This document shows, in pieces, positions 38,001-50,282 of a stretch of 64,000 nt of DNA. The notes under the pieces are model-generated. The model saw only the letters and a list, made by a program, of their open reading frames with translations, made no database searches and was not told the origin of the DNA. Each line of letters opens with the position of its first letter. The stretch's first letter is position 1. The stretch is taken from NCBI GenBank assembly GCA_030762175.1, contig JAUJEO010000021.1, positions 1,302,001 through 1,366,000 of the forward strand, read 5' to 3'. The translations under genes were made by a program, and so were the position numbers. The stretch comes from Metallyticus violacea. Lineage: Eukaryota > Arthropoda > Insecta > Mantodea > Metallyticidae.

Positions 38001-38061
38001 CTTCATTAGAATCACTTTTTTTCCGTTCTTATTTGAGATAACTGGTTCTCTTTCATTATAC
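35005..38061 (+). repeat. Divergent A monomers, second copy of 5141-8199
   Basis: Twenty-two monomers repeating 5141-8199 at offset 29862-29864. All rare variants recur in the same order, including AAAATAATTTTTTCG, GCGAAAAGAATC, GATAGCCTAGTAAAGC, AAATGTTTTTCG, CATATCATGC, GAAGTGTGG and TAGTTTTATAG. Differences are scattered. Examples are AGAAGGAAAAA against AGAAAGAAAAA, and TTTTTTTTCCGTTCTTTTTTG at about 37738 against TTTTTTCCGTTCTTATTTG. The match stops at 38061/8199, where different monomers follow. Confidence 0.9.
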
Positions 38062-39730
38062 TAGTTTGATAGCCTCAGTAAAGCATATTATGCGCAAAGA
38101 ATCTGGAAAAGAAAAAAAAATTTTTTTCGAAGTTTGGAAACTTCGTTAGAATCACTTTTTTTCCGTTCTTATTTGAGATAACTGGTTCTCTTTCATTATA
38201 CTAGTTTGATAGCCTCAGAAAAGCATATTATGCGCAAAGAATCTCGAAAAGAAAAAAGTTTTTTTTCGAAGTTTCGAAACTTCGTTTGAATCACTTTTTT
38301 TCCGTTCTAATTTGAGATAACTGGTTCTCTTTCATTATACTAATTTGATAGCCTCAGTAAAGCATATTATGTGCAAAGAATCTCGAAAAGAAAAAAAATT
38401 TTTTTCGAAGTTTGGAAACTTCGTTAGAATCACTTTTTTTCCGTTCTTATTTTAGATAACTGGTTCTCTTTCATTATACTAATTTGATAGCCTCAGTAAA
38501 GCATATTATGCGCAAAGAATCTCGAAAAGAAAAAAAAAATTTTTCGAAGTTTGGAAACGTCGTTAGAATCACTTTTTTTCCGTTCTTATTTGAGATAACT
38601 GGTTCTCTTTCATTATACAAGTTTGATAGCCTCAGAAAGGCATATTATGCGCAAAGAATCTCGAAAAGAAAAAAGTTTTTTTTCGAAGTTTGGAAACTTC
38701 GTTTGAATAACTTTTTTTCCGTTATTATTTGAGATAACTGGTTCTCTTTCATTATACTAGTTTGATAGCCTCAGAAAAGCATATTATGCGCAAAGAATCT
38801 CGAAAAGAAAAAAATTTTTTTTCGAAGTTTGGAAACTTCGTTAGAATCACTTTTTTTCCGTTCTTATTTGAGATTACTGGTTCTCTTTCATTATAGTAGT
38901 TTGATAGTCTCAGAAAAGCATATTATGCACAAAGAATCTCGAAAAGAAAAAAAATTTTTTTCGAAGTTAGGAAACTGCGTTAGAATCACTTTTTTTCCGT
39001 TCTTATTTGAGATAACTGGTTCTCTTTCATTATACTAGTTTGATAGCCTCAGCAAAGCATATTATTCACAAAGAATCTCGAAAAGAAAAAAATTTTTTTT
39101 CGAAGTTTGGAAACGTTGTTTGAATCACTTTTATTCCGTTCTTATTTGAGATAACTGGTTCTCTTTCACTATACTAGTTTGATAGCCTCAGTAAAGCATA
39201 TTATGCACAAAGAATCTCGAAAAGAAAAAAGGTTTTTTTCGAAGTTTCGAAACTTCGTTTGACTCACTTTTTTTCCGTTCTAATTTGGCATAACTGGTTC
39301 TCTTTCATTATACTAGTTTGATAGCCTCAGAAAAGCATATTATGCGCAAAGAATCTCGAAAAGAAAAAATTTTTTTTTCGAAGTTTGGAAACTTCGTTAG
39401 AATCACTTTTTTTTCCGTTCTTATTTGAGATAACTGGTTATCTTTCATTATACTAGTTTGATAGCCTCAGAAAAGCATATTATGCGCAAAGAATCTCGAA
39501 AAGAAAAAAAATTTTTTCGAAGTTTGGAAACTTCGTTAGAATCACTTTTTTTCCGTTCTTATTTGAAATAACTGGTTCTCTTTCATGATACTAGTTTGAT
39601 AGCCTCAAAAAAGCATATTATGCACAAAGAATCTCGAAAAGAAAAAAATTTTTTTTCGAAGTTTGGAAACTTCTTTAGAATCAATTTTTTTCCGTTTTTA
39701 TTTGCGATAACTGGTTGTCTTTCATTATAC
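38062..39730 (+). repeat. Right-edge A monomers, mosaic
   Basis: Twelve monomers. The first eight resemble HOR slots near the unit end and start (AAAGGCAT at 38619, ATTATAG ending at about 38890, GAAGTTAGG at 38897, TTATTCACAAAG at 39036), with private changes such as GATAGTCTCAG. The last four (39175-39730) match the run at 8339-8894 closely, including TCTAATTTGGCATAAC, GGTTATCTTTC and GGTTGTCTTTC. The edge was assembled from two different parts of the A array. Confidence 0.82.
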
Positions 39731-39869
39731 TAGTTTGATAGCCTCAGAAAACCATATTATGGGCAAAGAATCTCGAAAAGAAAAAAAATTTTTTCGAAGT
39801 TTGGAAACTTCAAAGGAATCGCGTTTTGTTACGTTTCAAATGGAGATAACTATTTCTCCTTCATTATTC
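39731..39869 (+). other. A/B boundary monomer
   Basis: One 139-bp monomer with an A-type 5' half (CCTCAGAAAACC, TATGGGCAAAG, as at about 8895) and a B2-type 3' half (CAAAGGAATCGCG, TTTGTTACG, AAATGGAGATAAC). The switch lies before or within GGAAACTTC, at or before 39810. The run here has eight A and six T like the B copies (45046 context), whereas the A relative at 8895 has eight A and seven T. That puts the breakpoint in the A-run or just before it. Register is preserved. Confidence 0.86.
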
Positions 39870-40051
39870 TAGTTTGATAGCCTTAGAAAACCATAAAATG
39901 AAGAAAGATTCGCGAAAATAAAACATTTATTTCAATGGTTGGAAAGTTCATTACAATCACTTTTTTTCCGTTCCTATTTTACATAACTGATTTTCTTTCA
40001 TTTTTCTACTTTGATAGCCTTAGGAAAGCAAATTCTGCGCAAAGAATATCG

Positions 40052-40066
40052 AAAAAAAAAAAAAAA
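40052..40066 (+). repeat. Poly-A run in B-HOR, length-variable
   Basis: Fifteen A in copy 1. The same site has 16 at 45287-45302, 17 at 50524-50540 and 18 at 54385-54402. The run replaces the usual GAAAAG-A-run/T-run of a B2 monomer; the T-run is absent and TGCGAAG follows. Confidence 0.9.
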
Positions 40067-40346
40067 TGCGAAGTTTGGAAACTTCAAAAGAACCGCGCTT
40101 TGTTCCGTTTCAAATGGAGATAACTATTTCTCCTTCATTTTTCTAGTTTGATGGCCTTAGAAAACAATAAAATGAAGAAAGATTCGCGAATAGATAAGAT
40201 TTATATCGGTGGTTTGATACTTCATTACAATCACTTTTTTTCCGGTCTTATTTGAGATCACTGGTTCTCTTTCATTTTTCTAGTTTGATAGCCTTGGAAA
40301 AGCATATTATGGGGAAAAAATCTCGAAAAGATAAAAATTTGTTTTC

Positions 40347-40362
40347 GAAGTTTCGAAACTTC
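40347..40362. repeat. Perfect 16-bp palindrome in a B2 monomer
   Basis: GAAGTTTCGAAACTTC, the same centre change as in A-HOR monomer 3, in one B2 monomer of the B-HOR. It is also present at 45583-45598 and 50821-50836. In the partial fourth copy it is GAAGTTTGGAAACTTC instead. Confidence 0.9.
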
Positions 40363-43300
40363 AAAAGAATCGCGTTTTTTGCGTTTCAAATGGAGATAAC
40401 TATTTCTCCTTCATTATTTTTGTTTGATAGCCTTAGAATACCATAAAATGAAGAAAGATTTCCGAAAAGAAAAGATTTATTTCCATGGTCGGAATCTTCA
40501 TTAGTATCACTTTTTTTCTGTTCTTATTTGAGATAACTGGTTCTCCTTCATTTCCCCGTTTGATAAGCTTAGAAATGGATATTATGGGGAAAATCTAGAA
40601 AAGAAAAGTTATTTTTTCGAAGTTTGGAAACTTCAAATGAATCGCGTTTTGTTGCGTTTCAAATTTAGATAACTATTTCTCCTTCATTAATCTAGTTTGA
40701 TAGCCTTAGAAAACCATAAAATGAAGAAAGAAAGATTCGCGAAAAAAAAACATTTATTTCGATGGTTGGAAACTTCATTAGAATCGCTTTTTCCGTTCTT
40801 ATTTGAAATAACTGGTTCTCTTTCATTTTTCTTCTTTGATAGCTTTACAAAAGCATATTATGCGGAAAGAATCTCGAAAAGAAAAAAAAATTTTTCGAAC
40901 TTTGGAAACTTCAAAAGAATCGCGTTTTGTTGCGTTTCAAATGGAGATAACTATTTCTCCTTCATTATTGTAGTTTGATAGCCTTAGAAAACGATAAAAT
41001 GAAGAAAGATTCGCGAAAAGGAAACATTTATTTCGATGGGTGGAAACTTCATTAGAATCACTTTTTTGCGTTCTTATTTGACATAACTGGTTCTCTTTCA
41101 TTTTTCTACTTTGATGGCCTTAGAAAAGCATATTCTGCGCAAAGAATCTCGAAAAGAAAATTTTTTTTTTCGAAGTTTGGAAACTTCAAAGGAATCGCGT
41201 TTTGTTACGTTTCAAATGGAGATAACTATTTCTCCTTCAATATTCTAGTATGATAGCCTTAGAAAACCATAAAATAAAGAAAGATTCGCGAATCGAAAAG
41301 CTTTATTTCGATGTTGCAATATTTCATTAGAATCACTTTTTTTCCGTTCTTAGTTGAGATAACTGGTTCTCTTTCATTTTTCCACTTTGATAGCCTTAGA
41401 AAAGCATATTAGGCGGAAAGAATCTAGAAAAGAAAAAAAAAATTTTTCGAAGTTTGGAAACTTCAAATTAATCGCGTTTTGTTGCGTTTCAAATGGAGAT
41501 AACTATTTCTCCTTCATTATTCTATTTTGATAGCCTTAGAAACCATAAAATGAAGAAAGATTCGCGAAATGAAAACATTAATTTCGATGTTTGGAAACTT
41601 CCTTAGTATCACTTTTTTTCCGTTTTTATTTGAGATAACTGGTTCTCTTCCGTTTTTCTACTTTGATAGCTTTACAAAGGCATATTATGCGGAAAGAATC
41701 TTCGCAAGAAAAAATTTATTTTCGAAGTTTGGAAACTTCAAAAGAATGGCGTTTTTATGCGTTTCAAATGGAGATAACTATTTCTCCTTCAATTTTCTAG
41801 TTTGATTGCCTTAGAAAACCATAAAATGAAGAAAGATTCGCGAATAGATAAGATTTATATCGGTGGTTGGATACTTCATTACAATCACTTTTTTTCCGGT
41901 CTTATTTGAGATAATTGGTTATCTTTCATTTTTCAGGTTTGATAGCCTTGGAAAAGCATATTATGGGGAATAAATCTCGAAGAGATAAAAATTTGTTTTC
42001 GAAGTTTGGAAACTTCAAAAGAATCGCGTTTTGTTGCGTTTCAAATGGAGATAACTATTTCTCCTTCATTAATCTTGTTTGATAGCCTTAGAATACCATA
42101 AAGTGAAGAAAGATTCGCGAAAATAAAACATTTATTTCGATGGTTGGAAAGTTAATTAGAATCAATTTTGTTTCCGTCCTTATTTGAGATAACTGGTTCA
42201 CTTTCATTTTTCTACTTTGATAGCCTTAGAAAAGCAAATTCTGCGGAAAAAAACTGGAAAAGAAAAAAAAAATTTTTCGAACTTTGGAAACTTCAAAAAA
42301 ATCGCGTTTTGTTGCGTTTCAAATGGAGATAACTATTTCTCCTTCATTAATGTAGTTTGATAGCCTTAGAAAACGATAAAATGAAGAAAGATTCGCGAAA
42401 AGGAAACATTTAATTCGATGGGTGGAAACTTCATTAGAATCACTTTTTTGCGTTCTTATTTGACATAACTGGTTCTCTTTCATTTTTCTACTTTGATGGC
42501 CTTAGAAAAGCATATTCTGCGCAAAGAATCTCGAAAAGAAAAAATTTTTTTCGAAGTTTGGAAACTTCAAAGGAATCCCGTTTTGTTGCGTTTCAAATGG
42601 AGATAACTATTTCTCCTTCATTATTCTAGTTTGATAGCCTTAGAACACCATAAAATGAAGAAAGATTCGCGAAAATAAAACATTTATTTCGATGGTTGGA
42701 AAGTTCATTAGAATCATTTTTTTCCCGTTCTTATTTGAGATAACTGGTTCACTTTCATTTTTCTAATTTGATAGCCTTAGAAAAGCAAATTCTGCGGAAA
42801 GAATATCGGAAAAAAAAAAATTCTGAAGTTGGGAAACTTCAAAAGAACCGCGCTTTGTTGCGTTTCAAATGGAGATAACTATTTCTCCTTCATTATTCAA
42901 GTATGATAGCCTTAGAAAACCATAAAATGAAGAAAGATTCGCGAATAGAAAAGATTTATTTCGATGGTTGGAAACTTCATTAGAATCACTTTTTTTTCCG
43001 TTTTTATTTTAGATAACTGCTTCTCTTCCACTTTTCTACTTTGGTAGCTTTACAAAGGCATTTTATGCGGAAAGGATCTCTAAAGAAAAAATTTATTTTC
43101 GAAGGTTGGAAACTTCAAAAGAATGGCGTTTTTATGCGTTTCAAATGGAGATAACTATTTCTCCTTCATTTTTCTAGTTTGATTGCCTTAGAAAACAATA
43201 AAATGAAAAAAGATTCGCGAATAGATAAGATTTATTTCCGTGGTTGGAAACTTCATTAGAATCACTTTTTTTCCGGTCTTATTTGAGATAACTGGTTCTC

Positions 43301-45045
43301 TTTAATTTTTCTGGTTTGATAGCCTTAGAAAAGCATATTATCAGGAAAAAATCTCGAAAAGATAAAAATTTGTTTTCGAAGTTTGGAAAATTCAAAAGAA
43401 TCGCATTTTGTTACGTTTCAAATGGAGATAACTATTTCTCCTTCATTATTCTTGTTTGATAGCCTTAGAATACCATAAAATGAAGAAAGGTTCGCGAAAA
43501 GAAAAATTTATTTCGATGGTTGGAATCTTCATTAGAATCACTTTTTTCCGTTCTTATTTGAGATAACTGGTTCTCCTTCATTTTACTAGTTTGATAACCT
43601 TAGAAAAGCAATTTATGGGGAAAGAATCAAGAAAAGAAAAAAAAATTTTTCGAAGTTTGGAAACTTCAAATGAATCGCGTTTTGTTGCGTTTCAAATGCA
43701 GATTACTGTTTCTCCTTCATTATTCTAGTTTGATAGCCTTAAAAAACCATAAAATGAAGAAAGATTCGCCAAAAGAAAACATTTATTTCCATGGTAGGAA
43801 ACTCCATTACAATCACTTTTTTGCGTTCTTATTTGACATAACTGGTTTTCTTTCATTTTTCTACTTTGATGGCCTTAGAAAAGCATATACTGCGCAAAGA
43901 ATCTCGAAAAGAAAAAAATTTTTTTTCGAAGTTTGGAAACTTGAAAGGAATCGCGTTTGGTTGCGTTTCAAATGGAGATAACAATTTCTCCTTCATTATT
44001 CTAGTATGATAGCCTTAGAAAACCATAAAATGAAGAAAGAATCGCGAACAGAAAACACTTAATTCGAAGGTTGGAAACTTCATTAAAATCGCTGTTTTTC
44101 CGTTCTTATTTGAAATAACTGGTTCTCTTTCATTTTTCTACTTTGATAGCCTTAGAAAAGCATATTCTGCGCAAAGAATATCGAAAAGAAAAACAATTTT
44201 TTTTCGAAGTTTGCAAACTTCAAAAGAATCGCCTCTTGTTGCGTTTCAAATGGAGTTAACAATTTCTCCTTCATTATTCTAGTTTGATAGCCTTAGAAAA
44301 CCATAAAATGAAGAAATATTCGCGAAATGAATACATTTATTTCGATGTTTGGAAACTTTATGTGTATCACTTTTTTCCGTTTTTATTTGAGATAACTGGT
44401 TCTCTTCCATTTTTCTACTTTGATAGCTTTAGAAAAGCATATTATGCCGAAAGAATCTCGCAAGTAAATATGTATTTTCGAAGGTTGGAAACTTCAAAAG
44501 AATGGCGTTTTTATGCGTTTCAAATGGAGATAACTATTTCTCCTTCATTTTTCTTGTTTGATTGCTTTAGAAAACTATAAAATGAAGAAAGATTCGCGAA
44601 GAGATAAGATTTATTTCTGTGGTTGGAAACTTCATTAGAATCACTTTTTTCCGGTCTTATTTGAGATAACTGGTTCTCTTTCATTTTTCTAGTTTGATAG
44701 CCTTAGGAAAGCATATTAAGGGGAAAAAATATCGAAAAGATAAAAATTTGTTTTCGTAGTTTGGAAACTTCAAAAGAATCGCGTTTTGTTGTGTTTCAAA
44801 TGGAGATAACTATTTCTCCTTCATTATTGTAGTTTGATAGCCTTACAAAACGATAAAATGAAGAAAGATTCGCGAAAAGAAAACATTTATTTCGATGGGT
44901 GGAAACCTCATTAGAATCACTTTTTTGCGTTCTTATTTCAGATAACTGGTTTTCTTTCATTTTTCTATTTTCATGGCCTTAGAAAAGAATATTCTGCGCA
45001 AAGAATCTCTAAAAGAAAAAAAATTTTTTCGAAGTTTGGAAACTT

Positions 45046-48000
45046 CAAAGGAATCGCGTTTTGTTACGTTTCAAATGGAGATAACTATTTCTCCTTCATT
45101 ATTCTAGTTTGATAGCCTTAGAAAACCATAAAATGAAGAAAGATTCGCGAAAATAAAACATTTATTTCAATGGTTGGAAAGTTCATTACAATCACTTTTT
45201 TTCCGTTCTTATTTTACATAACTGATTTTCTTTCATTTTTCTACTTTGATAGCCTTAGGAAAGCAAATTCTGCGCAAAGAATATCGAAAAAAAAAAAAAA
45301 AATGCGAAGTTTGGAAACTTCAAAAGAACCGCGCTTTGTTCCGTTTCAAATGGAGATAACTATTTCTCCTTCATTTTTCTAGTTTGATGGCCTTAGAAAA
45401 CAATAAAATGAAGAAAGATTCGCGAATAGATAAGATTTATATCGGTGGTTTGATACTTCATTACAATCACTTTTTTTCCGGTCTTATTTGAGATCACTGG
45501 TTCTCTTTCATTTTTCTAGTTTGATAGCCTTGGAAAAGCATATTATGGGGAAAAAATCTCGAAAAGATAAAAATTTGTTTTCGAAGTTTCGAAACTTCAA
45601 AAGAATCGCGTTTTTTGCGTTTCAAATGGAGATAACTATTTCTCCTTCATTATTCTTGTTTGATAGCCTTAGAATACCATAAAATGAAGAAAGATTTCCG
45701 AAAAGAAAAGATTTATTTCCATGGTCGGAATCTTCATTAGTATCACTTTTTTTCTGTTCTTATTTGAGATAACTGGTTCTCCTTCATTTCCCCGTTTGAT
45801 AAGCTTAGAAATGGATATTATGGGGAAAATCTAGAAAAGAAAAAATTATTTTTTCGAAGTTTGGAAACTTCAAATGAATCGCGTTTTGTTGCGTTTCAAA
45901 TGGAGATAACTATTTCTCCTTCATTAATCTAGTTTGATAGCCTTAGAAAACCATAAAATGAAGAAAGAAAGATTCGCGAAAAAAAAACATTTATTTCGAT
46001 GGTTGGAAACTTCATTAGAATCGCTTTTTCCGTTCTTATTTGAAATAACTGGTTCTCTTTCATTTTTCTTCTTTGATAGCTTTACAAAAGCATATTATGC
46101 GGAAAGAATCTCGAAAAGAAAAAAAAATTTTTCGAACTTTGGAAACTTCAAAAGAATCGCGTTTTGTTGCGTTTCAAATGGAGATAACTGTTTCTCCTTC
46201 ATTATTGTAGTTTGATAGCCTTAGAAAGCGATAAAATGAAGAAAGATTCGCGAAAAGGAAACATTTATTTCGATGGGTGGAAACTTCATTAGAATCACTT
46301 TTTTGCGTTCTTATTTGACATAACTGGTTCTCTTTCATTTTTCTACTTTGATGGCCTTAGAAAAGCATATTCTGCGCAAAGAATCTCGAAAAGAAAATTT
46401 TTTTTTTCGAAGTTTGGAAACTTCAAAGGAATCGCGTTTTGTTACGTTTCAAATGGAGATAACTATTTCTCCTTCATTATTCTAGTATGATAGCCTTAGA
46501 AAACCATAAAATAAAGAAAGATTCGCGAATCGAAAAGCTTTATTTCGATGTTGCAATATTTCATTAGAATCACTTTTTTTCCGTTCTTAGTTGAGATAAC
46601 TGGTTCTCTTTCATTTTTCCACTTTGATAGCCTTAGAAAAGCATATTAGGCGGAAAGAATCTAGAAAAGAAAAAAAAAAATTTTCGAAGTTTGGAAACTT
46701 CAAATTAATCGCGTTTTGTTGCGTTTCAAATGGAGATAACTATTTCTCCTTCATTATTCTATTTTGATAGCCTTAGAAACCATAAAATGAAGAAAGATTC
46801 GCGAAATGAAAACATTAATTTCGATGTTTGGAAACTTCATTAGTATCACTTTTTTTCCGTTTTTATTTGAGATAACTGGTTCTCTTCCGTTTTTCTACTT
46901 TGATAGCTTTACAAAGGCATATTATGCGGAAAGAATCTTCGCAAGAAAAAATTTATTTTCGAAGTTTGGAAACTTCAAAAGAATGGCGTTTTTATGCGTT
47001 TCAAATGGAGATAACTATTTCTCCTTCAATTTTCTAGTTTGATTGCCTTAGAAAACCATAAAATGAAGAAAGATTCGCGAATAGATAAGATTTATATCGG
47101 TGGTTGGATACTTCATTACAATCACTTTTTTTCCGGTCTTATTTGAGATAATTGGTTATCTTTCATTTTTCAGGTTTGATAGCCTTGGAAAAGCATATTA
47201 TGGGGAATAAATCTCGAAGAGATAAAAATTTGTTTTCGAAGTTTGGAAACTTCAAAAGAATCGCGTTTTGTTGCGTTTCAAATGGAGATAACTATTTCTC
47301 CTTCATTAATCTTGTTTGATAGCCTTAGAATACCATAAAGTGAAGAAAGATTCGCGAAAATAAAACATTTATTTCGATGGTTGGAAAGTTAATTAGAATC
47401 AATTTTTTTTCCGTCCTTATTTGAGATAACTGGTTCACTTTCATTTTTCTACTTTGATAGCCTTAGAAAAGCAAATTCTGCGGAAAAAAACTGGAAAAGA
47501 AAAAAAAAATTTTTCGAACTTTGGAAACTTCAAAAAAATCGCGTTTTGTTGCGTTTCAAATGGAGATAACTATTTCTCCTTCATTAATGTAGTTTGATAG
47601 CCTTAGAAAACGATAAAATGAAGAAAGATTCGCGAAAAGGAAACATTTAATTCGATGGGTGGAAACTTCATTAGAATCACTTTTTTGCGTTCTTATTTGA
47701 CATAACTGGTTCTCTTTCATTTTTCTACTTTGATGGCCTTAGAAAAGCATATTCTGCGCAAAGAATCTCGAAAAGAAAAAATTTTTTTCGAAGTTTGGAA
47801 ACTTCAAAGGAATCCCGTTTTGTTGCGTTTCAAATGGAGATAACTATTTCTCCTTCATTATTCTAGTTTGATAGCCTTAGAACACCATAAAATGAAGAAA
47901 GATTCGCGAAAATAAAACATTTATTTCGATGGTTGGAAAGTTCATTAGAATCATTTTTTTCCCGTTCTTATTTGAGATAACTGGTTCACTTTCATTTTTC

Positions 48001-50282
48001 TACTTTGATAGCCTTAGAAAAGCAAATTCTGCGGAAAGAATATCGGAAAAAAAAAAATTCTGAAGTTGGGAAACTTCAAAAGAACCGCGCTTTGTTGCGT
48101 TTCAAATGGAGATAACTATTTCTCCTTCATTATTCAAGTATGATAGCCTTAGAAAACCATAAAATGAAGAAAGATTCGCGAATAGAAAAGATTTATTTCG
48201 ATGGTTGGAAACTTCATTAGAATCACTTTTTTTTCCGTTTTTATTTTAGATAACTGCTTCTCTTCCACTTTTCTACTTTGGTAGCTTTACAAAGGCATAT
48301 TATGCGGAAAGGATCTCTAAAGAAAAAATTTATTTTCGAAGGTTGGAAACTTCAAAAGAATGGCGTTTTTATGCGTTTCAAATGGAGATAACTATTTCTC
48401 CTTCATTTTTCTAGTTTGATTGCCTTAGAAAACAATAAAATGAAAAAAGATTCGCGAATAGATAAGATTTATTTCCGTGGTTGGAAACTTCATTAGAATC
48501 ACTTTTTTTCCGGTCTTATTTGAGATAACTGGTTCTCTTTAATTTTTCTGGTTTGATAGCCTTAGAAAAGCATATTATCAGGAAAAAATCTCGAAAAGAT
48601 AAAAATTTGTTTTCGAAGTTTGGAAACTTCAAAAGAATCGCATTTTGTTACGTTTCAAATGGAGATAACTATTTCTCCTTCATTATTCTTGTTTGATAGC
48701 CTTAGAATACCATAAAATGAAGAAAGGTTCGCGAAAAGAAAAATTTATTTCGATGGTTGGAATCTTCATTAGAATCACTTTTTTCCGTTCTTATTTGAGA
48801 TAACTGGTTCTCCTTCATTTTACTAGTTTGATAACCTTAGAAAAGCATATTATGGGGAAAGAATCAAGAAAAGAAAAAAAAATTTTTCGAAGTTTGGAAA
48901 CTTCAAATGAATCGCGTTTTGTTGCGTTTCAAATGCAGATTACTGTTTCTCCTTCATTATTCTAGTTTGATAGCCTTAAAAAACCATAAAATGAAGAAAG
49001 ATTCGCCAAAAGAAAACATTTATTTCCATGGTAGGAAACTCCATTAGAATCACTTTTTTGCGTTCTTATTTGACATAACTGGTTTTCTTTCATTTTTCTA
49101 CTTTGATGGCCTTAGAAAAGCATATACTGCGCAAAGAATCTCGAAAAGAAAAAAAATTTTTTTCGAAGTTTGGAAACTTGAAAGGAATCGCGTTTGGTTG
49201 CGTTTCAAATGGAGATAACAATTTCTCCTTCATTATTCTAGTATGATAGCCTTAGAAAACCATAAAATGAAGAAAGAATCGCGAACAGAAAACACTTAAT
49301 TCGAAGGTTGGAAACTTCATTAAAATCGCTGTTTTTCCGTTCTTATTTGAAATAACTGGTTCTCTTTCATTTTTCTACTTTGATAGCCTTAGAAAAGCAT
49401 ATTCTGCGCAAAGAATATCGAAAAGAAAAACAATTTTTTTTCGAAGTTTGCAAACTTCAAAAGAATCGCCTCTTGTTGCGTTTCAAATGGAGTTAACAAT
49501 TTCTCCTTCATTATTCTAGTTTGATAGCCTTAGAAAACCATAAAATGAAGAAATATTCGCGAAATGAATACATTTATTTCGATGTTTGGAAACTTTATGT
49601 GTATCACTTTTTTCCGTTTTTATTTGAGATAACTGGTTCTCTTCCATTTTTCTACTTTGATAGCTTTAGAAAAGCATATTATGCCGAAAGAATCTCGCAA
49701 GTAAATATGTATTTTCGAAGGTTGGAAACTTCAAAAGAATGGCGTTTTTATGCGTTTCAAATGGAGATAACTATTTCTCCTTCATTTTTCTTGTTTGATT
49801 GCTTTAGAAAACTATAAAATGAAGAAAGATTCGCGAAGAGATAAGATTTATTTCTGTGGTTGGAAACTTCATTAGAATCACTTTTTTCCGGTCTTATTTG
49901 AGATAACTGGTTCTCTTTCATTTTTCTAGTTTGATAGCCTTAGGAAAGCATATTAAGGGGAAAAAATATCGAAAAGATAAAAATTTGTTTTCGTAGTTTG
50001 GAAACTTCAAAAGAATCGCGTTTTGTTGTGTTTCAAATGGAGATAACTATTTCTCCTTCATTATTGTAGTTTGATAGCCTTACAAAACGATAAAATGAAG
50101 AAAGATTCGCGAAAAGAAAACATTTATTTCGATGGGTGGAAACTTCATTAGAATCACTTTTTTGCGTTCTTATTTCAGATAACTGGTTTTCTTTCATTTT
50201 TCTATTTTCATGGCCTTAGAAAAGAATATTCTGCGCAAAGAATCTCTAAAAGAAAAAAAATTTTTTCGAAGTTTGGAAACTT
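45046..50282 (+). repeat. B-HOR copy 2, 19 dimers (~5,237 bp)
   Basis: Full-length copy with the same 19 dimers in the same order as copy 1. Length differences are explained mainly by homopolymer runs: the poly-A at 45287 is 16 against 15, and the A-run at 46670 is 11 against 10. It is preceded and followed by the CAAAGGAATCGCG junction dimer, so this copy defines the unit without edge effects. Confidence 0.93.

Larger units (their letters stand above)
1..39810 (+). repeat. A-type satellite array, 139-bp monomer
   Basis: Head-to-tail tandem repeat of a monomer of about 139 bp (138-140), starting by convention at TAGTTTGATAGCCTCAG and ending TTTCATTATAC. Landmarks in order within a monomer: GCATATTATGCGCAAAG near base 22, CTCGAAAAG near 42, an A-run then T-run near 51-65, CGAAGTTTGGAAACTTCG near 66-83, TTAGAATCAC, TTTTTTTCCGTTCTTATTTG, then GATAACTGGTTCTC. 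About 286 monomers, all in this orientation, with no insertion of other sequence. Hand count of one consensus gives about 30% GC. Monomers differ by a few diagnostic substitutions that recur in fixed order, which defines the HORs listed below. The family is not recognised. A centromeric or pericentromeric location is inferred from array length and HOR organisation only. Confidence 0.97.
39811..45045 (+). repeat. B-HOR copy 1, 19 dimers (~5,235 bp)
   Basis: Nineteen B1+B2 dimers repeated at 45046 with a shift of 5,235-5,237 bp. Signature dimers include the poly-A dimer (about 39935-40140), GCGAATAGATAAGATTTATA dimers (about 40190 and 41850), the GATTTCCGAAAAG dimer (about 40455), AAAGAAAGATTCGCG (about 40727), GCGAATCGAAAAGC (about 41290), and the ATTCGCGAAATGAATAC dimer (about 44320). 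It differs from copy 2 at scattered bases, e.g. TTTTAT against ATATTAT near 43060. It starts at the A/B boundary, so its left neighbour is A-type DNA. Confidence 0.92.
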
